Shown here piece after piece: positions 12,576 to 25,823 of a stretch of 64,000 nt of DNA; position 1 is the stretch's first letter; each line of letters begins with the position of its first letter. The stretch comes from Strobilurus pachycystidiatus. Its lineage: Eukaryota; Basidiomycota; Agaricomycetes; Agaricales; Physalacriaceae. The stretch lies in assembly GCA_019915135.1 (NCBI GenBank), contig JAHLMK010000019.1, positions 1,116,001 through 1,180,000 on the forward strand. Direction: 5' to 3'. The notes beneath the pieces are model-generated. The model made no database searches. It was given only the letters and a program-made list of their open reading frames with translations, and was not told where the DNA came from. The translations under genes were made by a program, and so were the position numbers.

Positions 12576-14248
12576 AGGGAGGGAGAAACGCGCCAGACAG
12601 TGCGCAGGTCGTGATGGTTGTGGGAAGAGAGCTTAGGGAGTCCGCAAATCCATATGGCTTCCATTCGTTACTCCAGGGCGTTGCGAGGAGTTGGAAAGAT
12701 GCGGCTGATGGCAGATGGTTTTGGTGATACAAATCTCATATTTGTCCCCCGACGCCGATCTCCGAAAGACGTTCCCGTGCCTAGACTCTGAATCTTCGAC
12801 TTCTCAAATGTAGTGATGATTACCAGGCACCTTCGCCTAAGTTGACGGTGTTAACTTACTGTAGTAGATTGCCTGGCGATAGCAATTGGGTGATGTACAC
12901 TGCCACACTGCCAGTACAGTGGTACGTAGGGTCGTCTCAGCCCTCTGATGACAATAACCTGGCCTCGTCATAAATAACACGTTTGCAGACCGTGACTGCG
13001 GATTTGAAATATGTGGCGTAGTTGCGCACTATTCGTCCAGCACCAGTGTTCACTGTTCAAGTTCAGCGCTCACGTCCAGCCTACAAGCGGGCAAGGACAG
13101 ATGTGTGACTTAGCTTGGTAGAGATCGGAAACTCAGTATGATAGTATCCATGTCCATACAGTATGGCATGAAATGATGTACTCGAATGGCTGACACTGAC
13201 AGTACTTGGGAGCTTCCAGGATGAGCCGTTACAGTATCCGTGAGCCTTCTCTACCAGCCACCGCCATGCCAACTAGACAGTGTCAATTGACTGGACACTA
13301 GATTAAATAACAATGGCGCTCATCAAAACGAATCAGCGAGGTTCCTCCGTCGGGTGGATGAAACCCTATAAATCCATGCCCTTGCTGATAATGCTAGAGC
13401 CCTGCGACTGCGAGAGCTTCGAGCTGCTGGCAAAGCATGGGAATCACAACCCTATAAGAATACTGGCTCCATCGCGTGAACGGCGTGATAACCACTGGCA
13501 GGCCACAAGGGTCCGGGACTCCCGGCAGGACTGACAGCAGTAAGAGCCTGAGTGCGTATCCAGTGCGTATCCTTATTATTCACGGTTTGGTCTGGACGTC
13601 TGGTAATAGTATGCTGCGGCCATGCGCTGAATCTTTTTGTCGGAAGATTTTGTAGCAGATCCACTACGCCGCTCTCCTAGTTCCATAGGAGACGCTGAGA
13701 ACGACGGTTCAACGAGGCTTTCTCCGAGTCGACGCACAGATATTCTGAATTCATACTCTTCGATCTCGCATTCAACGGTACAATACTCGCTCAGAGATTT
13801 GTCGACTCACCAGGACAACATGGCCATGGATAGACTCTCTCTCTTTGTGGGTCATCTTACGAAAGCCTTTCGCGGGAATGGAGGGCGTATGGCGCGTCAC
13901 GGTCGCCCGCTAACTTGAACCGAATTGACAGTGGCCAATCACCTTTGGTTGGTATGATCTACCAGGGTTCCGGTTGTGGTCGTAGCTGAGCTCTTTGATG
14001 TTATCATAACGGGATGTACAGCCGCGTTGACGTCGTGAAAAATGGAAGAAAGGTACCACACAAGGACAATCGCTTTCGTTTACCAAGATCGAGGAGTTAC
14101 GAAGTGAGTACCAAAAACAGAACAAGGGTATGCAATTTCACAGGATATAAATGCTAAATAATGCAAAGAGGAGGCAATGGCAAACTGCAACGAAGCCGCT
14201 CGTCCACTGATGCTACTAAGCGTCCAACGATCGCCCCTTCCGCTACCA
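12576..14248. other. Long intergenic region
   Basis: About 1.7 kb. Short ORFs (for example + strand 13637-13918) show no recognisable domain and no convincing intron structure. No inverted repeats or tRNAs were seen. Confidence 0.4.
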
Positions 14249-15514
14249 CTAGACATATTCTACGCGTTCCCAACATCTGTCAAGGAGGTCGTCGCTAATG
14301 TAAGACGCCTGCGCTAACGACAGTTGTGAAGGAACTTCGTCATTCTCTACCATTCCGTCCCTCCGCATATTCGCCATCGATTTGCACTTAGCCGAATTGG
14401 CATGTCTTGCCACGGAGTCCGAGCGAGAAAGCTCACTCCCGCAAAAGTGGCACTTGCAGCCTTCTCCCTTATGGGTTCTGATATGCCTCAGAAAGTCGTG
14501 GGCGCGGATAAAAGAGTGTTTGCAATCCTGATAGGTGCACGCTTGAGGGCCACTCCCTCGAGGACGTCTGGTTCTTCTCCTTCGCTTGGGCCGTGGCCGA
14601 AGCACGTAAACGACTTGGATGTCCGCAGATTCACTTCGGCTGACATCACCATGTTCGATTGTGTGTAAAGGCGCGAAGGATCGTGGCGACGATGGCACGG
14701 AAACAGCGATGTGTGGCGGCGTTGGTGGCGGAGTATCTTCGACCATCTCTTCCATCTCCCAATCCGGTGTCGACTCAGGAGTACTCTGTACTGAATAGGT
14801 ACTGAGACCCGAAGCAGGAGACCATGCCGGCGCGTAGAAGTCTGGAATCTCGAACACAGAGGGAAGAGAGGGAGGAGTGTCGACAAGCGGTGACGCGGGT
14901 GGTGAAAACTCTGGTGCAGGCTCTACTTCCGAAGGTGCCACTGATGGTGATGGCGTGTAAGGTGCAGACGCCAGTGGCGAATATCTTGAAAAGGAGTAGA
15001 ATGGACTGAGTCCATCGGCTGACGATGAAACTTGGGGAGAACAAGGCGGAAAGGAAGCTGGTCCGCTATCTCGACAATTGTCGGACAGGCTGCGATCCAA
15101 GGAATAGTCCGGCGCTAGGTCACCATACGTCGCTTGTAGTGGCGACTCAGGTGGCGCGATCTCCGAGTCGTTGAAGTCCGACAACGAGATTGGAAGTGGT
15201 GACGGAGGCGACCACGCATAGTGGGTGTCGAGTGGCGCAAGGCTCCCGAGGACGGTCTGTAGAGGATCGAGCTGCAAGAGTCGTAAACAAAGAAATGAAC
15301 AAAAGCGGACAATAACCCACTACATTGACATCGCCTGCCGCAATAGAATCAGAGGGAATCAGGTCGAACAAACTCGAAGATCCACGGTAGAGATTTGGGC
15401 TGATCCAACGCGTTCAATCAACAATCGGGAGAAGCGAAGGCGAGAGACTCACTCAGAGAGATCAAATTCTCGATCTGGATGGATGTCGACATCGTCGACG
15501 AAGGAAGAGCTCAT
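14249..15514 (-). CDS. C2H2 zinc-finger transcription factor-like protein
   Basis: Likely DNA-binding regulator. Three exons: 15514-15453, 15399-15324 and 15271-14249. The junctions restore MSSSFVDDVDIHPDREFDLS, then DPNLYRGSSSLFDLIPSDS, then LDPLQTVLGSLAP. The first ~200 residues are Pro/Ser-rich and look like a disordered activation region. A basic patch (RPRPKRRRRTRRPRG) that could be a nuclear signal precedes one canonical finger, C-X4-C-X12-H-X3-H (CTYQDC...HIRTH). A second finger is atypical: CHFCG...RHANSAKC reads as C2HC. A TATAAG motif on the minus strand lies about 80 bp upstream of the ATG. Target genes are unknown. Confidence 0.8.
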
Positions 15515-18500
15515 TGCAGTCGCGTCTTCAGTTTCGAGTGAGATGCTCGATAGAAGACACAGCAGGGGTCAAGCAGGGCGATGGCCTTGCTTATAACAAG
15601 ATCAGACGCTTCAGACACGCGTTTGACTCATGTCGTAAATCTCGATGAGTTTAGGTCCAGCCCTACTGATTTTGCCGAGAGCACTGACATGAGAGCCTGT
15701 CCCCACTGATGACCTACATGACCAAACGCAGGTGATGATCAACAATAAATTCTGTGATAAGCTGGATGGAGATTTGAGTGTGTCCGCCGGATTGAGACGA
15801 CTCGAGAGAGAGACTTGCTCAGCGTATGATGAGAAAAAGTGCACACCATCCCCGGAGCAGTAGGTAGTTCAAGAAACGCGAAGTACCTCAGGCTGTCCTT
15901 CCCATGACTCGAGCGTTTGCCGAACCATCCCAACGGTAATGATGAGGCATACCTCTTTTGGCAGAACGAGGTGATCCGGAGACCACAGAAGCAGTAGATG
16001 TCACCCGCTACAATGGCAGGGCAGAGTGTAGTCCCAACAAAGCAAGGATTGTCGGCTGAAGTGGAGCTCGAGCACCAGCCACAGCCTCCCTTGTGCAGCA
16101 CGACGACAATGAGGACCTTATCTAGACCCAATGTGATCCCTGATAGCCATCCGTAGGTTCTCAACGAGCTCGAGAATGTGGGATGGATGGAGGAGGAGAA
16201 GGGTATTTCCCCGCTTGGAAATGACTTTGATTGAATTTGTAATTGACGAAGACTTGTTATACTTCCTCGAGCTTGCAGATGCAAATTTAGAGGTATCTAA
16301 CAGTCGGATATTCTAGTTCCAAGGACATGCTTCGATCCAAGATCCGGACTAATTGCCTTGGCCCTTCAGTGAGTACCTTGCAACGAGGTCTTTGTTTTGC
16401 TCACGGCATGATTTTGATCAGTTCATTTCGTTCTGCCAACTACACGAATATGAGAGACATTCAAACTCAACTGATGCAATGAAATCCTCGGCTTAATTTT
16501 GTATATACGGGAGCTATGATCAGCGCTGACCGGGGCATGCCTGAGAATGTCTGCTCCACAGACTCTTCTCTCGTACGCGGTGGATTCGTAGAGAAGTCGT
16601 AGAGAATATGACCATCAAGCATGAACGTGCATGAACTCGTAGCTACTCGTAGATTATCTTCCGCGAGATTGAGCAGCATTGAAAGTGGTGACATGTGATA
16701 CTCACTTCGACCCCCTGACTCGAGTCGCGTCCTCCTCGCGCGGCTCCGGAAATTCAAGTTGACGCGCGTTTTGCACTGCTACGCTACACGTTGATCTTGT
16801 CACTGGCGTCATGATCGTCAAGACTCAGATATGCTGTGGACGGCGTGTTCACAACGAGGAATGAGCCTGGACTACTATATGAAAGACTGAACTAGGCACT
16901 CCGAGTCGCGGTCGGCGCGTGGTACACGGCCGGTGCTACAGTACTGATCAACCTTCAGCTGAGTGACGTCGCACCAAGCCCAAGAAATCACAGCTTGAGT
17001 GTGATCTGAGCTAGTACATACCTGGGATATGTGGGTGCTCCTGACGGTAACAAAGAGTCAGGAAGTGTGGCAATGTTCGGCGAGACCGACAGCTTCAGAG
17101 CGGATCCGGAGTTATGAGTTGATGTGTATACATCTATGAAATCGTGGCGAAGGAAGCTGTGTGACCGTAGCCAAAGTTCGCTCCCACAGGAGGGCAGCCA
17201 GTTTTCGATACTCTCAGACATCAGGAGGACCTGGTCAACACAGGCGCTGTTGAAGTCTGTTGATGGGAAAGAACAAGCGGCGGCCGGAGTTTGCCGAGCG
17301 TGCTCAATCCCTAACCGCCCATCCTGCCACCATCTGCAAATCCGATGATACCCTGATTCAGCACGAGGCGCTCTCGCTCGGTGCCATACAGATTGCCTCC
17401 CATCTTTAGCGGCCAATCCCCTCTCACTGTTGTCCGTGGCCTTCCTTCAATCAATGGATCAAGTCAGCAGTGAGTTTTTATTTCTGGCACCTATACGTGT
17501 TCCTGTGGACTGCAGTATGACTCGTTAAGCTGCCTTCCCATCTACGCCGGATAAAGCGCCCCAGAATAGACCACCGGGAGGGGGAGGCACGCCTGTCTCC
17601 GCGATACCCGAATCCCTCAAAGCCCTACCGCGCCGCCTTGGAGCACCAATAGGTCATTATAAACGCGTGGAATCAATAGATCGACGCCAAGCGCTTCCGT
17701 CTTGAACATGATGTGAATTTTCGCGCAGGACCCGCAGGCTCTATCGCTCCAGTGCACGGTCTTCTTAACCGCCTTATCGCAGGAGGAATTATTTGTGGTG
17801 CGCTTTGGAACGAATTGCAGATACCCTGTCTCTCTCTGGACGTACCGCGTGTCTCGCACGTCGACAGCAGAACTGTTTATTCGATTTACGGCTTTGGTCC
17901 AAACCCCGATCGTCCCAACGATGATTCATTCAATTCATTCAAATTAGACAAGGATCTGTTGATCGTGCCACTGGAGGTCCAGGCCTCGGAGCAGTGAAGG
18001 GATCGCAGCTGTACATGTATCACGTCGCGGAGACCGTTCCGCCCTTTGTGGGCGGGTTTCGCGCCTCAAATCATGTTCATTGGGTTCTGGCAGTCATTCA
18101 TTGCAGCCTCCTGCTCACCGCCCCGTATGCTCGGATGCCTCAGCGTAGCGCGGATGTGGGCCAGCACAGCACGGCTACAGGAGATATACGATTCAGCGAC
18201 GTGGACATCGCTTGGATGCAACTCGTTCAGCTCAGCGAGGTATCGCTGGAATATCGCCCTGTCATTCGAGCCATCCTGACCTGCCTCAATCTTCTGGACT
18301 TGACCACGGATTCTGGCAATGCGCCGTTTAGAGGAAGCTTTGTGGCGGTGGCTTCCTCCATCCGTCATGAGATTCGTCGACGAGGAGACCGACTGGATTT
18401 CCTGCGACTTGAGACTCACAAGGATACCTGGGACGTTCTGGAATTCACGTTTGGCGACAGTGTCATCTTCGGCAAACTGGGGCTGGCTTGCAGGCTCGGA

Positions 18501-19048
18501 GATGAACCACGACTTTGGGACTGAGCATATCATCGAGGTACCACGGACGTGAAGTTAGTTTGGTACTTCTCTGTCTTCTTTTTCATGAAGACAGCATCTC
18601 ACATTGGCTAGATGTATTTTAGGCTCAAGACTGTATGTGTAGCCTTAACAGCGCTAAGGCCTGTACAGTATGGGTGTTGAATGATAAGGTAACTACCCTG
18701 TAGGTCAATGCGCTTGACGCAAACCACACCGAGCTATATAGCGAGCCCTTAGAAGAGACACAGAATGTAAGTACATGTGTCGTTACAGTGCAATTTGGAC
18801 TCGCGTATGTGTCGATAAACCCATTCGTTTGACCATTTTCAACAAACCTGCCAAGGCATTTCTGAACCGGAAGGAGTCCGAGTTCTTCGCTGGGCGAACT
18901 AAAGAAGCTCAAGTAATCCGAGTCCCTTATCTACCGTGTGACTCTAAGACACGTCGGCCACTTGTGCCCTATACAAGTGCCCGCAGTCGAGATGCAAGAT
19001 GTTACGACGGAACTCATCTCAGTACATACACCACATTAGATCCATATC
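15515..19048. other. 3.5-kb region without a secure gene
   Basis: Several minus-strand ORFs look mildly protein-like: 15739-16284, 16467-16757, 16988-17416 and 18066-18533. None shows a domain I can name. The first two have faint resemblance to DUF6533 segments (an RTYGW stretch; VATSS followed by LYDF) and could be a decayed relative of the gene at 10746-12575. The ORF at 18066-18533 is charged and helical, but a rival plus-strand ORF covers the same bases. Confidence 0.3.
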
Positions 19049-22000
19049 ATGTCTATGCATGAGATGTACGGGTTTGTCTCCAAAGCTGCAGGAAGTGACT
19101 GGCACGACACGTCCTGGATCCCATTCTGGACGACCATCGCGTCAGTGCTGCTCTATGGCATTCAGTGGGGAGTGGAACGAGTCGCGGACCGACATAAAAG
19201 TGGGAGAGCAGAGCTGAAGACAGCACGGAGGCGCATCGTCACGGCGTTCTTGGTGGGCAAAGCAGCATGCTGTCTGTTTGTATTTGGCTTGAGCCTGTCC
19301 CTGCTCTTGACCAGTGACAAGCATGACCTGCGAAAGCGTGTCGGCCTTTCCACTGCCGCTGTGCGTCTTTCGTTTCTCCCACAAAAACGTCGAAATGACC
19401 ACGAACACAGGGCTACGCTGTCATCCTCTCCTGCGCGTCAATCCTGCGCAAACCACGCGCCGCCGCCCACTCACACGCCGTCCTTGCACTCTTTGCCGCG
19501 ACGTTCATCTACCGCGACATCTTCCCTGTTGCAACCTACACGTGGAAGCCACTAGATATCGCCGACGGATGGCGGATGTGGACCACCGTAGCTCTGTTGG
19601 TTGCAGCCGGAGTAGTCATCCCGCTAGCAACTCCGGCGGAGTACACGCAATTGGATGAAGACGATAGCACCACAGAGCTCAACCCAGAGCAGAAAGCCTC
19701 TTTTTTCGGGCTCCGAGTGTATAGCTATATGGACGCGTTCACGTTCTCTGCGATCCGCATCCCAGAGAGCATCCCAGAGAGGGTACCTCTCCTCGCGTAC
19801 AAATTCAGTGCCAGCACGCTCCGAAAGGGGAGCTTCCCCTTCATCGACCCTTTCTCTGGCGGCCATAAACAACGACATATATTCTGGGGATTGCTGGCGT
19901 TCTATCGTAGGCCGACTTGTCATGCTGCCCTCTTCGTTCATTGACGGATTCAATCCAGGACGCGAGTTTTTCATTCTAGTTGGCATAGAAATCCTCAGGG
20001 TGTGTGGACAATCTTACTACCTCTCAAGAATGCCTGACATTGTCTCATTAGGCCATTCTAGTCTTTGCTGGTCCAATCGGAGTCAATCGCCTTCTCGCGT
20101 GAGTGCACTTTGACTGCGGCCACTCCGTGTCCGATGAGCCAACAGCCATATCGAAACCGGCGGCGAAAACGCGACTGTTCGTCCTTGGGTTTGGATTGTC
20201 TGGTTGACCGTCGCACCTTTCCTCCAGGCGATCACTTCAGAGTCGTTTATACACATCGCGGTAAGCCCGCATCTCCTCACCTTTTGGGCGGTCCTCTCAG
20301 CGTGTGTCAGACAAGAGTTACAGCCTGTGTCGAGGCCATTCTCACTCAGATGATATTCGAACATACGCTGCGGATTCGGCAATATCATGAACCGGACCAG
20401 GAGGCTCAACACTCAGCGGAGCAGGAGAAAGGTGGCTCGCAGAACATGATTGGAACAATAAACACCATGGCGACGGCAGACATGTATATCGTTGCAAACA
20501 CGTCCACATATTGGATCAAAGGTATGTACTTACCGTCCTACATTCGACGAACAGAGGGTCGACAGCGAGTTTGTAGCGATCTTCCTTCCCCTACAAATTC
20601 TTCTTTGCGTGGGCTTCCTGTATTTAATTCTTGACTGGAGGTTCGTATGGTCGGATTGTCCCCACTGCTGCTACTGACTTCAAAGTCTAGTGCCCTTGTT
20701 GGCCTCGCCATCATAATCGTACACAACCCCCTCTCACCGCACTTCAGGTCTAATTCTATGTGCAGGCTTCTATCCCTCTTCTTGCAATCCTAACAAAACA
20801 AATGCGTAGGGCACGAGTGTCGGTCATGAAGAAGGTATGTAAGGAACCGTTCACGAGAACCTCTGACAAACTTGTGGTTGCACGAACAGGTCGATGCCCG
20901 TGTACAAAAAGTTTCGGAAGGTTCGTGTTCGATTGACGAGACCTCCCAAACTCCTCACTCATCTGATTCAGTGATGTCCGTCCTGCGGATGATAAAGTTT
21001 TTCGGATGGGAGACAGAGGTTCGCGCACAGATATCGGAAAGACGCGACGAAGAGCTCCACTACTTGAAACGAAGCAAGCTACTTGATCTGCTCGTCGGGA
21101 ACCTGAAGTACGCTCTTCTGAGTACTCTGCTGTGATCATATTTGACGTTTTGGTTCCTAGTTTCTTTGTTCCTATTCTATCCATGGTGGGCACCTACGCG
21201 ACCTTTGTATGTGTTTCTCTCTAAATAGTGGAAGCTTGCTGATCTCCTCAGACACTTGTGATGCATCGCGAACTCTCTGGCAGGTCTTTGCTATCGCCTG
21301 ATGACACAAGGCTCACACTCTATCAGCGGCCACGGTCTTTTCGTCGATGTCAATATTTGAGGTGCTACGCAACAATCTGAAAGAACTGGTCCTTGAGATG
21401 GGGACGCTCATCTCAGGTAAGAAAGTTCAGCGCTTCAATCGTCTGATCCTTGACCATCCTTCGGTAGGCAAGGTCTCGCTAGATCGCTTCGACGAATTCT
21501 TTCACGACGTATGCCCCTTGTAAAGTTTTTCCCGAATTAGACACTGATAGTACAACAGACGGAGCTACTGGACGCCTTTGCGGAGTCAACGGAACCTACA
21601 ACGATCCCGGAGCCACGAAGGGAGTTCGGTCTTTTCAATGCCCACTTCACATGGTCGACTTCTGCTGAACGAGCCTTCAAACTTCGTGTCAACAAGGAAC
21701 TGACTTTCGGCCCGGGTATCACGCTCATAACAGGTCCAACTGGCTCCGGCAAGACTTCTCTGCTTATGGCGTTATTGGGTGTGTAAACGCTTGGGGCTAA
21801 CAGCGAGCAACTAATAAAGCAAACGATAAAGGTGAGATGCATTACACGCCGAGTTCGGACGATGCGGCGTCATGGTTCCATTTACCTCGCGATGGAGGAG
21901 TGGCATATGTTGCTCAAGAGTCGTGGGTGTTTAACGACACCGTCAGGGTGATTATCTTTGGCTAGTTTCTCTCCCCGGCTTACAGTCTACCCAGGAAAAC

Positions 22001-25000
22001 ATTTTGTTCGGATCTCCTTATGACGAGGAGCGCTATAACACCGGTCAGTGTCCCTTCGCCACTCATTAGTAGTGTTTAATCACTCACTGTGTTGCTTCAG
22101 TACTCTACCAGTGTGCTCTCATCCAAGACTTGGAACTCTGGGAAGGTGGCGATCTGACCGAGGTCGGCGAGAAAGGATTGACGTTGAGGTCGGTCATCCT
22201 CAAGTGTTGGTGATGTCCGACTCATGGTCCTCGGAAGTGGCGGTCAAAAGGCTCGAATCACGCTGGCGAGAGCCGTCTACTCTCACGCTACGGTCCTTCT
22301 CGTGGATGACGTGCTTGCTGCATTGGATGTACACACGGCGAAATGGGTCGTCAATAAATGCTTCAAAGGGGACCTACTGGAAGGGCGCACTGTCCTGCTC
22401 ACGGTGAGTGCGCGACGAGTTCGCTTAGCAATATCTGACACTAGACCTTACTAGACCCACAACGTCCCACTTACGCGATCTCTCGCATCTCACGTTGTTT
22501 GTCTAGACCGCGATGGTTTAGTCACTTGGGGATCTGTGTCGGAAATGTTCGATGAAACCAATGCTGCCGTCGAAGAAGCCGAGGTCGAGGAAACAATCGA
22601 ACGCGCTGATCCAGCTTCTTCGAGGAAACCGGAAGGTGGTAACGGGAAGCTGATCGTGGCAGAGGAGATGCAAGTAGGTCATGTTGAATGGGATGCCTGT
22701 AAGTGGACATGCCTCTCTTTGTTAGGGCGGCGGCCGATGTAAGGACATACAGATCAGCTCTACGCGAGCAACCTTAGTCGTTTCACCGCGTTGTTTTGGA
22801 TCGGCTACACTTGTGCCCTTACCGCTCAGGAGACGCTCTTATCCTACGTTAATTGGTATCTCGGTGATTGGGCTGCTCAGTACCAAGACCACGATCCCAC
22901 CACCGTTTCGGCGTCACAGTGAGCTATATCGTTCACTCCTTCTGCACTGGCTCATCTTTTCACCAGTTATCTGAAAAATTATAGCATTTTGGCCCTGATA
23001 GCATCTACCTTCTATAGTATCGCGTACGTGATGTTCACATATGGATCCTTGCGCGCAGCGAAGCGGGTGCACAACTTCCTCATCGCTGCGATCACTGCAA
23101 CTACCTTAAGGTAGGTCACCTGAACGGAATATCCATAGCGGAGCTGATGCTTTACTTGACCGTCAGATGGTTGGATTCTACGCCTACCTCTCGCGTGATT
23201 GCTCGCGCGACAGTGGATATAGCCACTGGCAAGCGCTTGTTTGTTAAAAAATGATTCTCGAACTGACATTATCTGTCCTAGTGGATAACGGTGTTCCAAA
23301 TCAGCTTCGACGTCTATCCACGTTAAATATCGAACTGGTGGTCAGATTTGCGTCAATCATATACTTCAGTCCTGCGTTTATTGTTCCGGGACTGGCTATC
23401 ACTGCTCTGGGCGGGGTGCTCGGGCAGATCTACATGAGAGCGCAGCTTCCTCTGAAGAGAACGACGGCCAATACCAAGGCACCTGTGATTGGACAGTATG
23501 TCGAGGCCACTCGACGCATATTTGATGCTTAATCATAATATAGCTTTGGCTCTGCCATTACCGGAATTGGTACGAATATAGTCGTTTCCGCTTCAGTGAA
23601 ACCTTGTAACTTATTGATGACTTTCACAGTGTCCATCCGCGCTTACGGGGCCCAAGACTTTTTCATTCGGGAATCCTTGAAACGCCTCGATGATTACCTC
23701 CGACAGTTGCTTACCTTCTACGTTCTAAACCGGCATGTAACGCTTTGCCTGCAATGTCTACTCACTGATTCACGTACAGATGGATCTGCATACGCACCGA
23801 GGTATTGGCTGGACTGTTCACGGGGTCGCTTGCTTTCTACCTTGTCTACGGCAATACATCGGGCGCTATCGCCTCAAACACTGGGTTCTCCATCACGACT
23901 GCCAGTATGTATCGATAGCCCTCAATCGGGTGTAGCACTGACAGTCTGCAGTGATGTTTAGTAGCTCTATCCTGTGGTGGGTTCGATACTTGAATCGCTT
24001 TGAGCTCTCTGGTACGGTGTTTTTCACTATATCACCAGTGGTGTTTAATAAGTAGCATACAGCCAACAGTTTGGAGCGCATCCTGCATTACGTCCGTGCT
24101 GAACAAGAAGCAAAGCCGAGCGCCTCTGGCATACCGCCTGCGTATTGGCCTAGTAGTGGCTCACTGAGAGTCGATAACTTGTGTGCTCGGTACAGTAAGG
24201 TTCGTACCACAGTTTCATCTCAAACATATCCCGATAACTTGGATGGTAGGACGGTCCTTTGGTGTTGCACAACTTGTCATTCGATGTAAGATCTGGCGAA
24301 CACATCGGAATCGGTAAGCTTTGCCTGTTGAGCTGCTTGGCGCATTCTGAATCAGATGTTGCAGTGGGTCGAACCGGCTCCGGAAAGGTAGGCTATTTCT
24401 CAAGGTTAACAGCAACTTGAACGCTAACGGTCATGACAGAGTTCTCTGACTCTTTCCTTGCTTCGCTGCATTCCGACTGAAGGGGAAGTCTACTACGATG
24501 GCCTGCCCACCCACTCGATGAATCTCGATGAGCTACGGTCAAAAATCACTGTCATCCCGCAGATGGTCAGATCGCCGCCTTGTTCACTTTGTGGTAATCA
24601 CTGACGAAACACTAGCCCGAACTATTGAGTGGAACGCTCCGCTATAATCTGGATCCTTTCGGTGACTATGAGGATGCAGTGCTCAATGATGCGTTGCGAT
24701 CTGCTGGTCTTTTCTCCCTCCAAGAGGAGACTGACGAAGTAAAGATTACATTAGACTCGGCCATCTCGGGTGGAGGAAGCAACCTGTCTGTCGGTCAACG
24801 GCAGATACTGGCCCTGGCGCGCGCGATTGTACGGGGAAGCAAATTATTGATCCTCGATGAAGGTGAGCCCGTAGTCCTTCAGGACGAAAACATGTTCCAA
24901 CCTAGCCTCTAGCAACGTCCGCTATAGGTGGGCCCACGCTCCTGGCATGTCCCGCTCGTGTTTGTTGACAATTTGCCACTTGAATTTGGTAGACTACAAG

Positions 25001-25365
25001 ACGGATGCCATCATCCAGCGGTCGCTCAGAAATGAGCTAGGCGGTGTTACCCTGTTGACGATTGCGCACCGCCTTCAAACGATCATGGATTTCGACAGAA
25101 TCGTGAGCTAATGTTCCAATCTTCATGAGTTCAATGAAACTGAAGGGCTTACAGCTCGTTCTCGATGCTGGACGGATTGTGAGGAATAACTGATTTGACT
25201 TTGGCTACAAACACTAATTCATCCTAGGTCGAGTTTGACTCGCCTGTCGTTCTACTGAAAAAAGAGGATGGTTGGCTCCGTAAGCTGGTTGATGAGAGTT
25301 CGGAGAGGCACCATTTGTACAGAATGGCCGGACTTGAGACCTCCGCTGCCAAGTTACTGATATGA
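19049..25365 (+). CDS. ABC transporter, ABCC (MRP/Ybt1-type) full transporter
   Basis: ATP-driven exporter, probably of organic anions or conjugates across vacuolar or plasma membrane. About 27 short introns were traced by frame. Start MSMHEMYGFVSKAAG at 19049; N-terminal helices; a PFSGG-KQRHIFWGLLAF linker near 19850; TMD1 (VNRLLA, TACVEAILTQMIFEH, VLRMIKFFGWE). NBD1 has Walker A GPTGSGKTS (about 21736), signature SGGQKAR restored by an intron at 22189-22237, and Walker B LLVDD, where Asp replaces the catalytic Glu as is usual for ABCC NBD1. TMD2 spans about 22755-24080. NBD2 has Walker A GRTGSGKSS, an LSVGQRQ signature, Walker B LLILDE, and a D-loop supplied by a 15-nt exon (24913-24927). 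The stop is at 25363-25365. Every canonical motif is present, so it appears intact. Confidence 0.88.
24913..24927 (+). other. 15-nt microexon in the ABC transporter NBD2
   Basis: Exon CAACGTCCGCTATAG lies between introns 24863-24912 and 24928-24992. With the flanking bases it restores DEATSAIDYKTD, the conserved Walker B/D-loop of ABCC NBD2. Using the other nearby acceptor (CTAG ending 24904) destroys this motif. Confidence 0.75.
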
Positions 25366-25823
25366 TGTGGACATTGGAGAAGGTGTAGATGTAGCATAGA
25401 CATATTTCTTTTTCGAAGATTTGATGTGGCGTCCGAAAGTATAACCTCGACGGGGCGGTTAAGGCTGCTCACGTCGTCCGGGCGCAGTCGGCCATGAGGA
25501 AACTCGAGGCAATTGTGGCCAACATTCAAAGGCATGCGCTGAAGCAAGGAGCGGGGACGAAGATTAGCTTGGTCTGCGAGCGGGGGCGTCTTACGTTGAT
25601 CTGTACTCATATCCATACATTATCCTCCAAACGTACATCATTCTTCACGATAAGGGCCTACTCAAGCTCTGCCTGAACCTTCGAGTCCGATTCGAGTCTG
25701 AGAGAGTCAAGATCCGCAGGTCACGCGCTCCAACTTTGGCCTTTCACCAGCCTTTCACTTCATCACTGTCAGGATGTCGGCCCGTCTTCAGATTTCTGTC
25801 AGTGTCACTCACGACTTACGACC
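25366..25823. promoter_or_regulatory. Intergenic region between ABC transporter and DPP3
   Basis: This gap of about 460 bp should hold the 3' UTR of the transporter and the DPP3 promoter. No repeat, RNA gene or clear TATA box is visible. Confidence 0.35.

Noticed and set aside
18066..18533. Minus-strand ORF with 'RRIARIRGQVQKIE' resembling bacterial CsoR repressors
   Set aside because: Lacks the Cys-His-Cys metal ligands of CsoR, the family is bacterial, and a plus-strand ORF covers the same bases.
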